Origin: Pararhodospirillum photometricum DSM 122 | GTDB taxonomy: Bacteria > Pseudomonadota > Alphaproteobacteria > Rhodospirillales > Rhodospirillaceae | Direction: 5' to 3' | NCBI RefSeq assembly: GCF_000284415.1 | Contig: NC_017059.1 | Span: 508,850-516,933, forward strand | Length of the DNA stretch: 8,084 bases | Shown: piece after piece, positions 6,273 to 8,084 of the stretch | How the letters are laid out: every line of letters begins with the position of its first letter | How positions within the stretch are numbered: the first letter of the stretch is position 1 | Notes under the pieces: generated by a model | The model's input: the letters and a program-made list of their open reading frames with translations, nothing else | Told to the model about the DNA's origin: nothing | Database searches by the model: none | Position numbers and translations under genes: made by a program

Positions 6273-6288
6273 CGGCACGGCGCTTGCT
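6273..6288 (+). promoter_or_regulatory. sigma-54 promoter of glnK-amtB
   Basis: CGGCACGGCGCTTGCT matches the sigma-54 consensus TGGCACG-N4-TTGCW in all but the first base. The invariant GG (6274-6275) and GC (6286-6287) are separated by exactly ten bases. Transcription should start near 6299, giving a leader of about 55 bases. Together with the dyad at 6173-6189 this predicts NtrC-dependent expression when nitrogen is scarce. Confidence 0.88.
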
Positions 6289-6302
6289 TTGTCATCGAAT
6301 GA

Positions 6303-6692
<390 letters not shown>

Positions 6693-6712
6693 GATAAAAA
6701 GGGATGATGCCC

Positions 6713-8029
6713 ATGCAGTTCGTGTCTCGCAAGATTGGAGGCGCCCTCGCGGTCTCCCTCCCCTTCCTGGCCGCCAGTGCGGCCTGGGCTCAGGACGCCG
6801 CGCCGGAGGCCCCCCCTCTGTCCGCCGGCGATACCGCCTGGATGCTCACCTCCTCCGTTCTCGTCCTCATGATGCTGGTGCCGGGCCTTGCCCTGTTCTA
6901 TGCCGGCATGGTGCGTAAAAAGAACGTTCTATCGGTCTTGATGCAGTCGATGTTCGGCGCCGGCCTGCTGTCGGTGATCTGGGTTGTCGTGGGCTACAGC
7001 CTAGCGTTCGCCGAGGGCAACCCGTTCTTTGGCGATCTATCGAAGGCGTTCCTGTCGGGCATTACCCCGTCCACCCTATTTGGCACCATCCCCGAATTCG
7101 TCTTTGCCATGTTCCAGATGACCTTCGCCATTATTACCGGCGTGATCATCCTGGGCGGCCCGGCCGATCGGATGAAATTCAGCGCCGCCATGCTGTTCAT
7201 CGGCCTGTGGGTGGTGCTGGTCTATGCGCCCATGGCCCATATGGTCTGGGGACCGGGCGGCTTCCTGGCCGGTGCCGGCGTGCTGGACTACGCGGGCGGC
7301 ACCGTGGTGCACATCAACTCGGGCATCGCCGGCCTCGTCGCCGCCCTCATGATCGGCAAGCGCACGGGCTACGGCACCGAAAACCTCGCCCCGCACAATC
7401 TGTCCCTGACCATGATCGGCGCGTCCTTGCTGTGGGTGGGCTGGTTCGGGTTCAATGCCGGCTCGGCCCTGTCGGCGGGCGCCTCGGCGGGCGTTGCCAT
7501 GATCAACACCCAGGTCGCCACCGCGGCCGCCGTCGTCGCTTGGTCGGTCGCTGAATGGATCCTGCGCGGCAAGCCCTCGCTCCTGGGCGCGGCCTCGGGC
7601 GCCGTCGCTGGTCTCGTCGTCATCACCCCGGCCTGCGGCTTCGTCACCCCTTCGGGCGCCCTGCTCATGGGCCTGATCGTCGGGCCGGCCTGCTTCTTCG
7701 CCGTTTCCAGCCTCAAGAGCGCGCTGGGCTATGACGACGCCCTCGACGTCTGGGGTGTCCACGGGGTCGGCGGCATCATCGGCGCTATCCTCACTGGCGT
7801 GTTCGCCGTGGCTGCCATCGGGGGCGAAGGCAAGTCCGGCCTCATCGACGGCAACCCCGGCCAAATCATCACCCAGATCGAAGGCGTCCTCGTCACCCTG
7901 GTCTGGTCGGGCCTAGTGAGCGCGATTCTTCTCTTCGTGATCGACAAGACCATCGGCCTGCGCGTCTCCAAGGAAGTCGAAATCGAAGGCTTGGACTACG
8001 CCTTGCACGGCGAACGCATCCACGACTAA
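6713..8029 (+). CDS. amtB: ammonium transporter AmtB
   Basis: A trimeric inner-membrane ammonium channel, 438 residues from ATG 6713. An N-terminal signal peptide (about 1-26, ending AWA before QDAAPE) is as in E. coli AmtB, and eleven membrane segments follow. The pore residues are visible: the phenylalanine gate in MFQMTF (F134, F138), W179 in HMVWGPGG, the structural D192 in LDYAGG, and the twin histidines H200 (VVHINSG) and H350 (GVHGVGG). WVGWFGFNAGSAL (241-253 region) is also classic. The C-terminal cytosolic tail from DKTIGLRV to the end is complete, so docking of GlnK should be possible. ATG 6713 is preferred because AAAAAGGGA (6696-6704) sits eight bases ahead; ATGs at 6704 and 6707 would be almost on top of it. 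Co-transcribed with glnK and ended by a strong hairpin. Confidence 0.96.
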   Translation: MQFVSRKIGGALAVSLPFLAASAAWAQDAAPEAPPLSAGDTAWMLTSSVLVLMMLVPGLALFYAGMVRKKNVLSVLMQSMFGAGLLSVIWVVVGYSLAFAEGNPFFGDLSKAFLSGITPSTLFGTIPEFVFAMFQMTFAIITGVIILGGPADRMKFSAAMLFIGLWVVLVYAPMAHMVWGPGGFLAGAGVLDYAGGTVVHINSGIAGLVAALMIGKRTGYGTENLAPHNLSLTMIGASLLWVGWFGFNAGSALSAGASAGVAMINTQVATAAAVVAWSVAEWILRGKPSLLGAASGAVAGLVVITPACGFVTPSGALLMGLIVGPACFFAVSSLKSALGYDDALDVWGVHGVGGIIGAILTGVFAVAAIGGEGKSGLIDGNPGQIITQIEGVLVTLVWSGLVSAILLFVIDKTIGLRVSKEVEIEGLDYALHGERIHD

Positions 8030-8052
8030 CCGTGGCCACTTGAGACCAAGGG

Positions 8053-8084
8053 GCTGGGGAGGCGACGCTTCCCCAGCTTTTTTT
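8053..8084 (+). terminator. rho-independent terminator of glnK-amtB, built from the dispersed repeat
   Basis: GCTGGGGA (8053-8060) pairs with TCCCCAGC (8070-8077), and seven T residues run to the window edge. It starts 23 bases after the amtB stop. The 13 bases GGCTGGGGAGGCG (8052-8064) are identical to those at 5039-5051 in the repeat, and the right arm CTTCCCCAG matches copy 2, so this terminator is a fourth member of the family. Confidence 0.9.

Noticed and set aside
5976..6278. 101-residue N-terminal extension of the DjlA frame
   Set aside because: It crosses the NtrC-like and sigma-54 sites, is low-complexity, and the family start MSIFGK is at 5975.

Overview
The window is a GC-rich stretch of ordinary, tightly packed bacterial chromosome. 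The gene content suggests an alphaproteobacterium, most likely of the Rhodospirillum/Pararhodospirillum type. The pointers are a GlnK-AmtB operon behind a sigma-54 promoter, a djlA/cytosolic-amidase gene cluster, and a family of short GC-rich palindromic repeats between genes. The organism assignment is inference from recall, not from a search. I see no phage, plasmid, CRISPR, rRNA or tRNA signal.

Layout. (1) Positions 102-2689, plus strand: a three-gene ABC importer (ATPase, permease, Tat-exported binding protein) of the ThiZ/ThiX/ThiY pyrimidine-precursor type, closed by a hairpin at 2701-2738. The first 70 bases hold two copies of GCGTAGGGAA, the 3' signature of the TPP riboswitch, but no full riboswitch can be made from what is visible. 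(2) Positions 2737-5975, minus strand, read right to left: a DjlA-like membrane J-protein, an inverted pair of 39-base repeats, an EamA-type exporter whose stop overlaps the start of an AmpD-like peptidoglycan amidase, and a lone Uma2-family (PD-(D/E)XK) protein. (3) Positions 5976-6353: a divergent 378-base control region. It contains a candidate djlA promoter, a tandem 14-base repeat, an NtrC-type 17-base palindrome, a minus-strand terminator-like hairpin, and a sigma-54 promoter with the invariant GG and GC at the correct spacing. (4) Positions 6354-8029, plus strand: glnK and amtB, closed by a strong terminator at the right edge.

How the parts work together. The left block is a salvage importer for thiamine pyrimidine precursors. 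The right block is the standard nitrogen-scarcity module: NtrC with sigma-54 RNA polymerase would turn on glnK-amtB, AmtB conducts ammonium, and GlnK plugs AmtB when nitrogen returns. The middle block combines cell-envelope functions (amidase, DjlA) with an amino-acid/metabolite exporter.

The least expected structure is non-coding. One palindromic repeat family occurs four times: as an inverted pair at 5032-5150, and as the transcription-terminator hairpins behind the importer and behind amtB. No clearly novel multi-gene system is present.
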